From an uncultured Lachnospiraceae bacterium (lineage in GTDB: Bacteria > Bacillota > Clostridia > Lachnospirales > Lachnospiraceae), in contig CANQFR010000005.1 of assembly GCA_947599905.1 (NCBI GenBank), positions 1 through 42,069 of the forward strand: DNA of 42,069 nt, written 5' to 3'. The stretch's first letter is position 1. Each line of letters opens with the position of its first letter. The position numbers and the translations under genes are program-made. Below the pieces are notes generated by a model that was given only the letters and a program-made list of their open reading frames with translations, had not been told where the DNA came from and made no database searches. Shown in pieces: positions 16,251-26,100 of the stretch.

Positions 16251-18065
16251 TCACTCCTCGTCCAGCTTCAGCACGCTCATAAACGCCTTCTGCGGGATCT
16301 CCACGTTGCCGATCTGGCGCATCCGCTTCTTGCCTTCCTTCTGCTTTTCGAGAAGTTTCTTCTTCCGCGTGATATCGCCGCCATAGCACTTCGCCAGCAC
16401 ATCCTTGCGCATGGCCTTCACGGTCTCGCGGGCGATGATCTTGCTGCCGATGGCCGCCTGAATCGGGATCTCAAACAGATGCCTGGGGATCTCCTCCTTC
16501 AGCTTCTCGCACATCTTACGCCCCCTCTCATAAGCCGAATCCGCATGTACGATAAATGACAGCGCGTCGATATATTCATGATTTACCAGAATATCCAGCT
16601 TCACAAGCTCGGACCTCTGATATCCCTTCACCTCGTAATCCAGCGACGCATAACCCCGCGAGCGGGATTTCAGCGCGTCGAAAAAGTCATAAATGATCTC
16701 GTTCAGCGGCAGATCGTACCGCAGAATCGCCCTGGTGGCTTCCATGTATTCCATGCCAAGATAAATTCCCCGGCGCTCCTGACAGAGCGTCATGATCGCA
16801 CCCACAAACTCGGTCGTCACCATGATCTCCGCGCTGGCGACCGGCTCCTCCATATAGTCGATCTCCGCCGGATCCGGCATATTGGACGGATTCGTCAGCT
16901 CGATCATTTCCCCGTTCTTCTTATAGATCCGGTAAATGACGCTGGGCGCGGTGGTCACCAGGTCCAGGTTATACTCCCGCTCCAGCCGTTCCTCGATAAT
17001 CTCCAGATGAAGAAGCCCCAGGAACCCGCAGCGGAAGCCGAAGCCCAGCGCGACCGACGTCTCCGGCTCGTAGAACAGCGACGCGTCGTTCAGCTGGAGC
17101 TTCTCCAGCGCGTCCCGCAGATCGCCGTAGCGGGCGCCGTCCGCCGGATAGAGGCCGCAGTAAACCATGGATGTAACCTTTTTATAACCCGGAAGCGGCT
17201 CCGCGCATGGGCGGTTTTTGTCGGTGATCGTGTCTCCGACCGCAGTATCCTTCACATTCTTGATGCTAGCCGTGATGTAACCTACCATGCCGGCGCTCAA
17301 TTCTTCACAGGGTATAAACTGCCCCGCGCCGAAGTAGCCGACCTCGACCACTTCCTCCTCCGCGCCCGTCGCCATCATGCGGATCACGGTTCCCTTCTTT
17401 ACGGTGCCGTCCATGACGCGGCAGAAGACGATAACGCCCTTATAGGAATCGTAAATGGAATCGAAGATCAGACAGCGAAGCGGCGCATCCGGATCGCCCT
17501 TCGGCGCCGGGATCTTCTCAACGATAGCCTCCAGCACGTCCTCCACGTTCAGGCCTGTCTTCGCAGAAATCCGCGGCGCATCGTGCGCCTCAAGCCCGAT
17601 CACATCCTCGATCTCGGCCGCCACCCGGTCCGGTTCGGCGCTGGGCAGATCGATCTTATTGATAACCGGGAACACCTCCAGATCATGATCCAGCGCCAGA
17701 TAGACATTGGCCAGCGTCTGCGCTTCGATCCCCTGGGCGGCGTCCACCACGAGCACAGCCCCGTCGCAGGCCGCCAGGCTTCTGGACACCTCATAGTTAA
17801 AGTCCACATGTCCCGGCGTGTCGATCAGATTGAAAATGTACTCCTCGCCGTTTCGGGCCTTATACACGGTGCGGACAGCCTGGGCCTTAATTGTGATGCC
17901 CCGTTCCCGCTCCAGTTCCATATTGTCAAGCACCTGCGACTGCATCTCCCGGCTGGTCAGAAGACCGGTCATCTCGATGATCCGGTCCGCCAGCGTGGAC
18001 TTGCCGTGGTCGATGTGGGCGATGATGCTGAAATTGCGTATCCTGCTCTGATCTGTGGATGGCAT
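16251..18065 (-). CDS. lepA: Elongation factor 4 (LepA), translational GTPase
   Basis: A 604-residue protein of full family length. It has the G1 motif [10 protein letters not shown]3 DTPGH, G4 NKID, and the EF-4 C-terminal domain with [17 protein letters not shown] and [26 protein letters not shown]. LepA acts on ribosomes during initiation or stress-linked back-translocation. AAAGGA lies 8 nt before the ATG. It is the first gene of lepA-hemW behind the promoter at 18172-18200. Confidence 0.97.
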   Translation of the reverse strand: MPSTDQSRIRNFSIIAHIDHGKSTLADRIIEMTGLLTSREMQSQVLDNMELERERGITIKAQAVRTVYKARNGEEYIFNLIDTPGHVDFNYEVSRSLAACDGAVLVVDAAQGIEAQTLANVYLALDHDLEVFPVINKIDLPSAEPDRVAAEIEDVIGLEAHDAPRISAKTGLNVEDVLEAIVEKIPAPKGDPDAPLRCLIFDSIYDSYKGVIVFCRVMDGTVKKGTVIRMMATGAEEEVVEVGYFGAGQFIPCEELSAGMVGYITASIKNVKDTAVGDTITDKNRPCAEPLPGYKKVTSMVYCGLYPADGARYGDLRDALEKLQLNDASLFYEPETSVALGFGFRCGFLGLLHLEIIEERLEREYNLDLVTTAPSVIYRIYKKNGEMIELTNPSNMPDPAEIDYMEEPVASAEIMVTTEFVGAIMTLCQERRGIYLGMEYMEATRAILRYDLPLNEIIYDFFDALKSRSRGYASLDYEVKGYQRSELVKLDILVNHEYIDALSFIVHADSAYERGRKMCEKLKEEIPRHLFEIPIQAAIGSKIIARETVKAMRKDVLAKCYGGDITRKKKLLEKQKEGKKRMRQIGNVEIPQKAFMSVLKLDEE

Positions 18066-18171
18066 ATTGTAGTTCCTTTCTTATTTGCACGGCCGCGCCG
18101 TTCCCGGCGCATCTTTGCCGGCCGTCGGTATCCGGCCGCAGGTACATTTCCTGCTTCTTTCCGTCTGTGAA

Positions 18172-18200
18172 AGTATACCATCTTTTGGGACAACATGCAA
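18172..18200 (-). promoter_or_regulatory. Promoter of lepA-hemW
   Basis: On the minus strand TTGCAT (18195-18200), a 17-nt spacer and TATACT (18172-18177), with the extended -10 TGG directly before it. It lies about 107 nt ahead of lepA and past the spoIIP stop. Confidence 0.55.
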
Positions 18201-18226
18201 TCAAAGAAACAATAAAACCTCCCGCT

Positions 18227-19897
18227 TCATCCGCCAAGCGTCATATCCAGAAGTTCCGCCAGCGGTTCCATCGCATTCAGCGCCTCCTCGTATGTATTGG
18301 TCTGCGCGCCGACTTCGATCAGCGCAGACCGCGGACGGACATGGAGGTTGTAGCGCAGGCCTTTCAGGTAAATCTTCCGTGTAAATCCCGGATAATACGC
18401 CGCCGCGTCGATCTGCATCTGCAGGCTGAACGCCAGATTGTCCTCCTTATAGGGATTCGGCAGATATTCGATCGGCCCATCCGGCGTCTGGCTCATACCG
18501 TTAAAAAACATGATCCGGGCCGCAGGCCGGCCGTCGATCTCCGTGACCAGACGTACATTTTCCGCCACGCCGTCGCGATGCAGATCCAGCACCACCTGAA
18601 TCCCCGGATACTTCTGGAGAATGGCCGTGATGCCGTCCAGCGCATAGTTATAGGCGTGATTGCGGTCCAGTTCACCGTGCAGGATGTCATAGGGCGTCGT
18701 ATCGTGGATAACGGTATATCCCTTTTCTTCCAGAAGCTCCGTCAGACGGTTGCCGATCCCGACAACCGTCGCCTGCGGATTCTCCGGCCCAAAATCACTG
18801 TATTCCTCCTGCGAGTGGGTATGATAAATGAGAATCTGCGGCCCGTCAGCCGTCTTATCAATCGACAGATCCCGGCCCAGCAGCGACACCGCGTCAAACT
18901 CCGCGCGGTCCGCGGTCGTCGAAGCGTGGACGCTGTAGAAATTCTGCATCAGAAAATCATAGTCCGAAAGTTGTTCCAGCACATACGCGTTCCCTGTGAT
19001 GGAGAGGCCGTCCCGTCTGTGGTAGGCCGGCGTCAGGCCGGCCAGCCGCCGCATCTCCGTATCCTGCAATGCCGATATCCGCGCAGAATCCGTCGCATCC
19101 CCGGTCAGGCCGGTGCCGGCCTCTGTATTTCCAGACGGCCAAAGCGCCTGTGACGCTCCGTTCGCATTCTCTCCCGCCTGCCCGGCCACTCCCGTCTGTC
19201 CGGAAAATATCAGATACCACGGCTGCATTTTCAGTTTCTGCCGCGCCAGATATGCCGCGTAGGATGGATCCGCATCAAAAGACACCCCGGCGGACATCCC
19301 GGCCTCCCCGGTCAGGAACCGCAGAAGCGGACTGCGCGCAAGGAAGAAGCCGTATACCGCTGTCCACAGACCCCCGCCGGTACCGCTGCGGAAAGCAGCT
19401 CCCGTTCCTGTCCGCCAACCGCTGTTAACGGCATTTTGCCACACATCGTCTCCCGCCGCGTTTCCCAGGCCGCTCTCTCCATCCACCACCCGGCCGAGAG
19501 GGCTCCGCCCCTGCAGAAAGTCCACAAGCCACACGGCCAGCCGCTGTCTGAATCTCTGCTTCCGCGCCGCCTGCCGGGCCGCGGTTTCACTGTCAGTTTT
19601 CCCTCCCGCAGAAGGCGATTCATCCGAAAACTCATCTGCGGCCGATCTCCGTCCATCCGTCATCTGCCCGGTGATTCCCGGCCACCCGCCCGCGATTTCT
19701 TCCGCAGCCGTCAGGCGCCCGCCCGCAAGCCCTTCCCGTTCCTCCGCCGCTTCCCCTGCATGTCCGCGTCCCGTCACCGCTCCGAGAAGGCTGTCCTTCA
19801 CTGCCAGCGCCTTCGCAAACCATGCCAGCATCAGGCCCGCGGCGACCGCCAGCATCATCATTCTTAAGACTGTATCCGCACGGTATCTCCTTCTCAT
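18227..19897 (-). CDS. spoIIP: Stage II sporulation protein P, peptidoglycan hydrolase
   Basis: A 556-residue protein anchored by an N-terminal membrane segment (about residues 10-30). The SpoIIP catalytic domain is in the last roughly 220 residues, with ILIYHTHSQEEYSDF (zinc-binding His), VVLDLHRDG and SALIEVGAQTNT. SpoIIP is the amidase/endopeptidase of the DMP complex that drives engulfment in the mother cell. It is longer than the usual 330-400 residues because of a long low-complexity stretch (about residues 40-290) rich in Ala, Gly, Glu and Arg. That stretch includes a degenerate copy of the palindromic repeat (19121-19167). It follows gpr by 135 nt, the usual clostridial order, and is probably transcribed in sporulation. 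Confidence 0.93.
   Translation of the reverse strand: MRRRYRADTVLRMMMLAVAAGLMLAWFAKALAVKDSLLGAVTGRGHAGEAAEEREGLAGGRLTAAEEIAGGWPGITGQMTDGRRSAADEFSDESPSAGGKTDSETAARQAARKQRFRQRLAVWLVDFLQGRSPLGRVVDGESGLGNAAGDDVWQNAVNSGWRTGTGAAFRSGTGGGLWTAVYGFFLARSPLLRFLTGEAGMSAGVSFDADPSYAAYLARQKLKMQPWYLIFSGQTGVAGQAGENANGASQALWPSGNTEAGTGLTGDATDSARISALQDTEMRRLAGLTPAYHRRDGLSITGNAYVLEQLSDYDFLMQNFYSVHASTTADRAEFDAVSLLGRDLSIDKTADGPQILIYHTHSQEEYSDFGPENPQATVVGIGNRLTELLEEKGYTVIHDTTPYDILHGELDRNHAYNYALDGITAILQKYPGIQVVLDLHRDGVAENVRLVTEIDGRPAARIMFFNGMSQTPDGPIEYLPNPYKEDNLAFSLQMQIDAAAYYPGFTRKIYLKGLRYNLHVRPRSALIEVGAQTNTYEEALNAMEPLAELLDMTLGG
19121..19167 (-). repeat. Palindromic 39-bp repeat inside spoIIP
   Basis: On the minus strand the sequence GAATGCGAACGGAGCGTCAC, then AGGCGC, then GTCTGGAAATACAG, matches the consensus of the intergenic repeats. 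It lies in the low-complexity linker of SpoIIP and is read through in frame, contributing about 16 residues (NANGASQALWPSGNTE). Confidence 0.65.
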
Positions 19898-20032
19898 CCC
19901 GGATGCGCCACACCACCTTTACCGGAAGCCTGCTGCCCCGCCGCGACCGCCCGAAATACCTCCGATATCTCCGTCAGGCGTATCGTCAGGCACACGGCCG
20001 CGCCGCAGCCGCCTTCTGCCGCCTCCTTCCAG

Positions 20033-21031
20033 TTATATGCCGCAGCCGCCTTCCTCTTGCGGATTTTCATAAAACGCCAGATGAATTCCTTCCGAAATCG
20101 TAAAGCTGAGACGTTTCACCGTCTGGTCGATGTCCGGCGGCGTCACATAAAGCTGCCCGAACTCCGGTTCCAGCAGTTCGCTGATCAGCTCATACTGCTC
20201 GTCCGGCGCCAGACCGTCCATGTAATCCCCCATATTTTTCGTCTCCATACGGCTCCACAGCGCCCCGATCATCGCGGAAATGGTGTCGTGGACAATGGCT
20301 GCCGCCCCGACCACCGTAGGCACGCCGATCGCCAGCACCGGGATCCCCAGACTTTCCAATGTCAGGCTGTGGCGATGATTCCCGACTCCGGACCCTGGCT
20401 GGATCCCGGTGTCGGTCAGCTGCACCGTCGTCCCCAGCCGCCGGATACTTCTGGCCGCAAGCGCATCGATCGCAATGATCAGATCCGGCTCCGTCTCGTG
20501 GAGAATCCCTCCCACGATCTCCGCTGTCTCCATGCCGGTCTGCGCCATGACCCCCGGCACTATGCCGCTTAGAATCACCGGTTCGTCCGTCTTCCGCGGC
20601 GCCCCGGCAGCCTCCCGGAGCTTCCGGTTCACCCGCAGGTTTCCCAGAACGCCGGGGCCCAACGCGTCCGGCGTCACCGACGGGTTCCCCAGTCCCACGA
20701 CCAGTACGCGAAGCGGATCTTCCGCAGGAAGAATGTGGCGGCCGCGCAGCGTACGGATCATCCGCCGCAGCTGTGACGCCAGCTCCTGCGAAACCTCCCG
20801 GTGGTAGTCTTTATCCTGACGGCCCATCCGCCTCGCCTCCATGGTCAGGTAAGTTCCCTTCGGCTTCCCCATCGCCTTTGCGCCGGTCTCATTCAGGACC
20901 ACGACCTCCGTCATTTTAATCGCGCTGTCGGCCCGCCGCCATTCGCGCAGCGACACGCCCCTGACCCCGCCGCCGTCGCCGGCCGCGCTTTCCTTCTCCT
21001 CCACCGCAAGATCGGTCCGTATCTCAAACAT
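20033..21031 (-). CDS. gpr: Germination protease GPR
   Basis: A 332-residue aspartic-like protease that degrades small acid-soluble spore proteins on germination. Family marks are the N-terminal IRTDLAVEEKE, the TYLTMEA region, LVVGLGNPSVTPDALGP, IAIDALAARSI, TDTGIQPGSGVGNHR and VPTVVGAAAIVHDT. Residues 15-30 carry a Gly-rich insert (SAAGDGGGVRG). AAGGAGG precedes the ATG at 21031. It is divergent from rpsT and followed by spoIIP. The presence of gpr and spoIIP marks the host as a spore former. Confidence 0.95.
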   Translation of the reverse strand: MFEIRTDLAVEEKESAAGDGGGVRGVSLREWRRADSAIKMTEVVVLNETGAKAMGKPKGTYLTMEARRMGRQDKDYHREVSQELASQLRRMIRTLRGRHILPAEDPLRVLVVGLGNPSVTPDALGPGVLGNLRVNRKLREAAGAPRKTDEPVILSGIVPGVMAQTGMETAEIVGGILHETEPDLIIAIDALAARSIRRLGTTVQLTDTGIQPGSGVGNHRHSLTLESLGIPVLAIGVPTVVGAAAIVHDTISAMIGALWSRMETKNMGDYMDGLAPDEQYELISELLEPEFGQLYVTPPDIDQTVKRLSFTISEGIHLAFYENPQEEGGCGI

Positions 21032-21093
21032 CCCCGCCGCCTCCTTCTTTCATCTTCTTTCTCATCTTTCGCAAAAATCGCCCGAAATATGTA

Positions 21094-21122
21094 TTGACAA
21101 TCCCCCGTAAATCCTATAAAAT
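21094..21122 (+). promoter_or_regulatory. Promoter of rpsT
   Basis: A consensus TTGACA (21094-21099), a 17-nt spacer and TAAAAT (21117-21122). The leader before the TTG start is about 85 nt. Confidence 0.8.
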
Positions 21123-21213
21123 ACTAGCGTATGTTTACATTGAACTGTCCGTGTCCAGGCTTTGATGCAAACACAGCTTATAAACCAGACCAGCATATCG
21201 GAGGTGTAACAGA

Positions 21214-21477
21214 TTGGCTAATATCAAATCCGCGAAGAAGAGAATCTTAGTGAGCGAGACCAAGGCCGCCCGCAACAAGGCGATCCGTTCGAGAGTGAAA
21301 ACTGCGATGAAGAAGGTAGACGCAGCTGTCGCCGCAGGCGATAAGGCCGCCGCACAGGCCGCGCTGTCCAACGCGATTTCAGAGATTGAGAAGGCGGCTT
21401 CCAAGGGTGTTTATCATCAGAACACCGCTTCCCGGAAGGTATCCCGTGTCAGCAAGGCAGTGAATACCATCGCATAA
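21214..21477 (+). CDS. rpsT: 30S ribosomal protein S20
   Basis: An 87-residue basic protein, full length for S20, with ANIKSAKKRILVSETKAARN at the N-terminus and YHQNTASRKVSRVSKAVN near the end. It binds 16S rRNA early in 30S assembly. The start is TTG at 21214 with GGAGGT about 8 nt upstream. A TTG start is usual for rpsT in some bacteria and fits low-efficiency, self-regulated translation. It is monocistronic, between its own promoter and the terminator at 21564. Confidence 0.97.
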   Translation: MANIKSAKKRILVSETKAARNKAIRSRVKTAMKKVDAAVAAGDKAAAQAALSNAISEIEKAASKGVYHQNTASRKVSRVSKAVNTIA

Positions 21478-21506
21478 TACGGCTGACGCATCACGGAAGA
21501 AACCGC

Positions 21507-21542
21507 AATACAGGCAGACGTCACCGATACTCTGCCGGCATG
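21507..21542 (+). repeat. Palindromic 39-bp repeat after rpsT
   Basis: A diverged unit: AATACAGGCAGACGTCACCG and then CTCTGCCGGCATG. It lies 30 nt past the rpsT stop and ahead of the terminator. Confidence 0.7.
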
Positions 21543-21563
21543 AAGAAGCATGAAGAAAGCAAA

Positions 21564-21592
21564 AGACCTGTCCAACCGCGGCGGACAGGTCT
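21564..21592. terminator. Bidirectional terminator between rpsT and holA
   Basis: A 10-bp perfect stem (AGACCTGTCC with GGACAGGTCT), 9-nt loop, followed by GTTTTTG on the plus strand and, on the minus strand, by TTTT within the stem end. It lies between convergent genes. Confidence 0.88.
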
Positions 21593-21645
21593 GTTTTTGT
21601 AATCGGATATTCTCTTTTAATCAACAGAAAACGGCAGATATTTCC

Positions 21646-22620
21646 TCAATATTTCCTCGCAATCAGCAGCTCCACGGCGATCCGCTCGCCCAGCCGCCCG
21701 GTCTTCACCGCTTCCTCCGAATCCACACAAAGCTCCACATACGACAGAATCTGCTCGCGGGTAAAGCTCCGGGCCTGTGCCATGATCTTTCCCACCACAA
21801 ACGACTGCAGCTTCAGCTGCGCGGCAATCGCGTCGCGCCCGAGGCCGTCCGCCATCAGCTCCTTCACCTGCAGGATCTGATTGAACTGCCGCGCGATCAG
21901 AAACAGAATACGCATCGGCGGCTCCTTAAGTGTCAGCAGATCCTCATACAAGTCTATCGCCTGCCGCACCCGTCGCCCTGCAATCGCCGTGATCATTTCG
22001 AAAATCTTGCCGGTCACCTGCTCCGTACAGACCGCATCCACATCCGCCTCCGTCACGACGTCCCGGCCTTCGGTGTAGCTGATCAGCTTCTCCAGCTCCA
22101 GGCGAATATTCTCCATGTCGTCGCCGACCCTGCCGAGGAAAAATTCCATCGTCCGCGCGGTAATCTTCCGGCCCGCTTTGGCCAGAATCCCTCCGGCCCA
22201 GACCGCCAGCTGCTTCTCGTCCTGCCGGGTCATTTCCGCTACATATCCCCTGGCCTTGACCGCCTTATACAGACGGCTGCGCCTGTCCACCTCCGACTCC
22301 GTAAACAGCAGGTACGTGGTATCCGGCATCTGCGGCAGATAATCCACCAGTTCATCGGCGCCGCTCCCCTTGAAAAGCCCGCTGTCCTCAATCTGGATGA
22401 GCCGCCGTTCCCCGAAGAACGGCATCGTGTCCGCGAGGCTGATGATCTCCCGCAGATCCAGCCCCTTCCCTTCGAAATAATGGTAATTCATCGCGTCGTC
22501 GCCAATCAGCGCCGCCTTTAACTGGTTCTTATAGCTCCTCTTGAGAAATTCTTCCTCGCCGCAGAGCAGATAGATCTGTTTGAAATTGCCCGATTTGATA
22601 TCCTGCGAAATCGTCTTCAT
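21646..22620 (-). CDS. holA: DNA polymerase III subunit delta
   Basis: A 324-residue clamp-loader subunit. Features are IYLLCGEEEFLKRSYKNQL at the N-terminus (the vestigial AAA+ region), YYLLFTESEVDRRSRLYKAVK-like sequence, LISYTEGRDVVTEADVDAVC and a C-terminal collar domain (ILFLIARQFNQILQVKEL...). It opens the beta clamp within the clamp loader. Convergent with rpsT, the conserved clostridial neighbour. The gene usually upstream (comEC) is absent, and the two genes at 22692 and 23143 stand there instead. Confidence 0.93.
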   Translation of the reverse strand: MKTISQDIKSGNFKQIYLLCGEEEFLKRSYKNQLKAALIGDDAMNYHYFEGKGLDLREIISLADTMPFFGERRLIQIEDSGLFKGSGADELVDYLPQMPDTTYLLFTESEVDRRSRLYKAVKARGYVAEMTRQDEKQLAVWAGGILAKAGRKITARTMEFFLGRVGDDMENIRLELEKLISYTEGRDVVTEADVDAVCTEQVTGKIFEMITAIAGRRVRQAIDLYEDLLTLKEPPMRILFLIARQFNQILQVKELMADGLGRDAIAAQLKLQSFVVGKIMAQARSFTREQILSYVELCVDSEEAVKTGRLGERIAVELLIARKY

Positions 22621-22691
22621 CCGCGCTCTCCTTCCGGCCCCTTCCGATTCCCGCGCCGCTTTCCTGTCGTCTCCCCCAGGCCCGCGTCACT

Positions 22692-23126
22692 TTACGCCCG
22701 CTTCTCTGTGCCCGCTTCCCGCGCCGCATACGCGTGCTTCCGCCCGCTCCCAAGCCGATCCGCCCACCGTTCCGTATACAACGCCGAATACGGCACACCT
22801 TTCCGCTGGCGGTACGCCCCAAAGCACCTGCACCAGACCGCCGACGGCAGCCCGATCACAAGCAGATAAAACGGTCCCAGAAAAAGCGACTGCAGCGTAT
22901 GCCCGTACTCATGCCAGATCATTTCCCCGCCCCAGCCGTCGTCGCCGTCCGGCGTGAAAATGAACATTCCCAGCGAAAGGCCGTTCCGCCCCGGCCAGCC
23001 AGTATGCAGGGCTCCATGAAAATCCGCATGCGGAGATTTCCGATAATACAGATACAATACAAACCCGGCCAGCGTCTGCGGCAGCCCCCAGGTCCACTGG
23101 AGCAGCCGGTAAAGCCATTTGCGCAT
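22692..23126 (-). CDS. Small membrane protein with HExxH motif
   Basis: A 144-residue protein with hydrophobic segments at about residues 12-28 and 80-98. HEYGH at 72-76 is a classic HExxH zinc site, and TERWAD (Glu119) downstream could give a third ligand in gluzincin style. Small proteins with HEYGHTLQS and TERWAD occur as uncharacterised genes in Firmicutes and Bacteroidetes; the peptidase activity is inference. The start is the ATG at 23126 with GGAGG 5 nt upstream, 16 nt after the stop of the SIR2-STAND gene, so they are probably co-transcribed. A longer frame to 23342 overlaps that gene and is rejected. Confidence 0.7.
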   Translation of the reverse strand: MRKWLYRLLQWTWGLPQTLAGFVLYLYYRKSPHADFHGALHTGWPGRNGLSLGMFIFTPDGDDGWGGEMIWHEYGHTLQSLFLGPFYLLVIGLPSAVWCRCFGAYRQRKGVPYSALYTERWADRLGSGRKHAYAAREAGTEKRA

Positions 23127-23142
23127 ACCAGCCTCCGCCCTG

Positions 23143-26100
23143 TCAATCATATTTCCCATTACCCCTGCAGCACTTTTTGAATTTTTTTCCGCTTCCGCAG
23201 GGACACGGTTCATTGGCGCCGATCTTTCGACGTTCTCTTCGATACGGTTCATCAGGCCGGCAATCGGAAAGCCATTGCAGCATCTCCGCCTCCCCGTCGA
23301 TCTCCGGAATACCGCTTCCCATAAGCGGATTATAGCGGGCATCCTGACGCGCCCCCAAAAGGACCTTCTCTGTCATGTAATTCTCTCTCCGGCCAGCTTC
23401 TTCAGAATCCTCCAGTATCTCAAAAAACAGATTTCGCAAAACCGCAGAGTCATAATTTTTTTCTACATAAGAAAACAGTTCTTCCACTTCGCGCCGGGGC
23501 ACTTTCTCTTTCAAAATCCTCCTGTAAAGCGCATGCGTAGCCGTTAACAGTACCGAAGCGACTTCATCCAGCACAGGATTTTGTTTTAGTATCGATTTCG
23601 TCTCGGCGATCAGGTCTCTTACCCGTCCTTCATCATCAGCAATGAAATTCAGTTTAAAAGTTTTCAAAATCCCCCAGGAAAGATTCAGCGCTTCATCGGA
23701 GTCCTCATGACCAAACTCCATCGAACCAAGCGCTTCCTCCAGCACCTTCAGCCTGTCCTCCGCCTCCTCTTTCCGGATGGAACGGCTGAAAAAATCCATC
23801 TGCAGCCCCGCGGCCCTGCAGCCGATCGCTCTCGCCCGGATATTCCAGTCATCCGGATAAAGCAGTTCCGCCTTTTCGATCAGACCGGCGCCGCGTCCGA
23901 TACAATTCGTCTTATGACAGTTACAGGAAAAATAATCATAATTAAAGCAGGAATGCGCCAGAAGCCGCACGGCGTCCTGACAGGCATAATCGCATTCCGC
24001 ATCCATCTTCTTAAGAACCTGATATGCAGCCTCAAAATCTTCATCCAGAAGTTTCGCCATCATAACGGAATTTTTGTTCTGCATATTCAGCATCGACCCC
24101 AAACCGGAATGGGCCGTCCCGGCCAGCAGCACATCCATTTTCGTCTGCAGATATGACGCTTCCTCCAGAAAACCGGCCTTAGACAGTTCCGTAATATGCT
24201 CCCCGAGGAAAACCCGTTTCATGATTTCTCCCGCCTCGCCGGACGGAACCGCCAGCGCTTCCTCGACTGCGTCGACCATCGCAGACACATCATACAAAGA
24301 CCACCGGCCAAGCGCCTGCGCCACCAGATTCAGACCGGATATCTTAATTAACGACAATTTCTCATAATCGGCGTCCTCTTCCGCCGGAAGCGCAACAGCC
24401 TTCCAGAAGGCATGTTCATTCTCTACAATACCATATAAAACATTCGGGTCATCATCCTTCTTTATCATACGCGCACGGAGCAGCCGCAGTCTGTTCGCAA
24501 GGACCTTATCATCACGCGTCGTTTGATTATAAGCATTCAGCGCCTTCCTGTAAAATTCATTCCCCGGAAAGTCGGTAAGACATCTGACAATAAATATGGT
24601 AAAATCATTCGCCGCATTCTGCCAGATCTCACTCATGACCGCTTCCAGCCGCTCTTCTTCCATGTAGAAGAAAAACATATATTCCTTTATGATATCCGGG
24701 AATAAAGGAATCATCCGCGTCTGCCGTCCATCCGTATTCTGGCAGAGCGAACTGATCACCGAAGCCATTTTCTCTTGTCGCTGCTGCCCCGGATACGAAT
24801 GATTTTCTATATACCTTTGCACGATCTGCCAGTCCGGCTTATAATAATCCGGCAGCTGCTGCATCTTCAACTCACCGGATATATTGGCGCGCAGCAACAG
24901 GTGAATCAGCGCGTTACAGCACTGCTGATCTCCCTCCAGCGCGTTCAGCCATTTCTCCTGCTCCCGGTAAAGCAGCATCCGGAGAAGATCCTCAAAACCG
25001 TCATACCTTGGCAAAGAGCACCCGTTTTGTATCCACGCCTCAACAAAAATCTGCACAAACAAAGGGCGAAACCGCAGATACTCCAGCTTTGACCGATAGG
25101 CTTCCCTGAGCGCAATATCACGATCCGGATCCGGCAACAGCCCATTCAGGCGGCAGACAAATCCGATAAATGCCGCGACAGAACCGTCATCCATATCCTC
25201 AATATTCAGGAAATTTTCCGCATATCTGTATCTCTCCAGGGAATCATACCGGCTGAAGCGCTGCGACAGTCTGGCATACCAGGAGCCCGCACCCCTGTTA
25301 TTCTCACGTTCGATCAGCAGGATCCTGAGCGAATACGGCGTATCCGCGAAACAATATCTTAACCGCTCGATCAGTTCCGCAGCATAGGCTTCTCTCCCGC
25401 TGACATAATCGATCACCGCCAGTGTGTCGGTAAACGGCAGATAGGCTTCGGCATCTTTGATCGAAGCTTTATCATTGACAAAAAAGCCATACCACGCAGC
25501 CGGCAAATGCCTCATAAATTCATAAGCCAGCCGGCTTTTCCCGGAACCCGCCTGACCGGTTATCGCCCACCATGAAAAACCGGCGTCATCCGCCACAAAC
25601 CGGAGCAGGCTCCCGATTTCTTTCTCCCTGCCGCAGAACGGAACCCTTTCCTGAGAATAATGATAATCCGTAAGTTCCCCCGTCAAAACAGCTTCACCTG
25701 TATAGACAGTCCTTCCGACCAGAGGATTTCTCTCCGACCAGACTCTTAATCTCTCCTGCGCCACATCTTCCAGAAACAAGGGCAGATCCTCATACTCGCT
25801 TCCGAACACAACAGGCTTCATATGGGGCGGCAGATCTTCCGGCTCCTGCCCCGACCTGCAAAGGAAAAAATAGTCCTTATCCATGCGGAGCTTCTCTTTC
25901 GCAAATCGGATAAACCGTGAAATATTGGCATCTTCCGCCGTTTGTCCGCAGCCGACAAAGACCAATGTCCGCGTCCCCAGAATATGCTGAATAAACTGCG
26001 CCCCTTCATCGTTCAATACTTTGTCATATTGCTGTTGGTCCGCAATGATATTATCTCTGCCGGCCGCAGCATCGAACACGCCATGAAGATGCAGAACCGC

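Noticed and set aside
16578-18170. A 530-residue plus-strand reading frame opposite lepA
   Set aside because: It is antisense to a fully conserved LepA, rich in Arg, His and Pro as expected from a GC-rich complement, and has no family motif.
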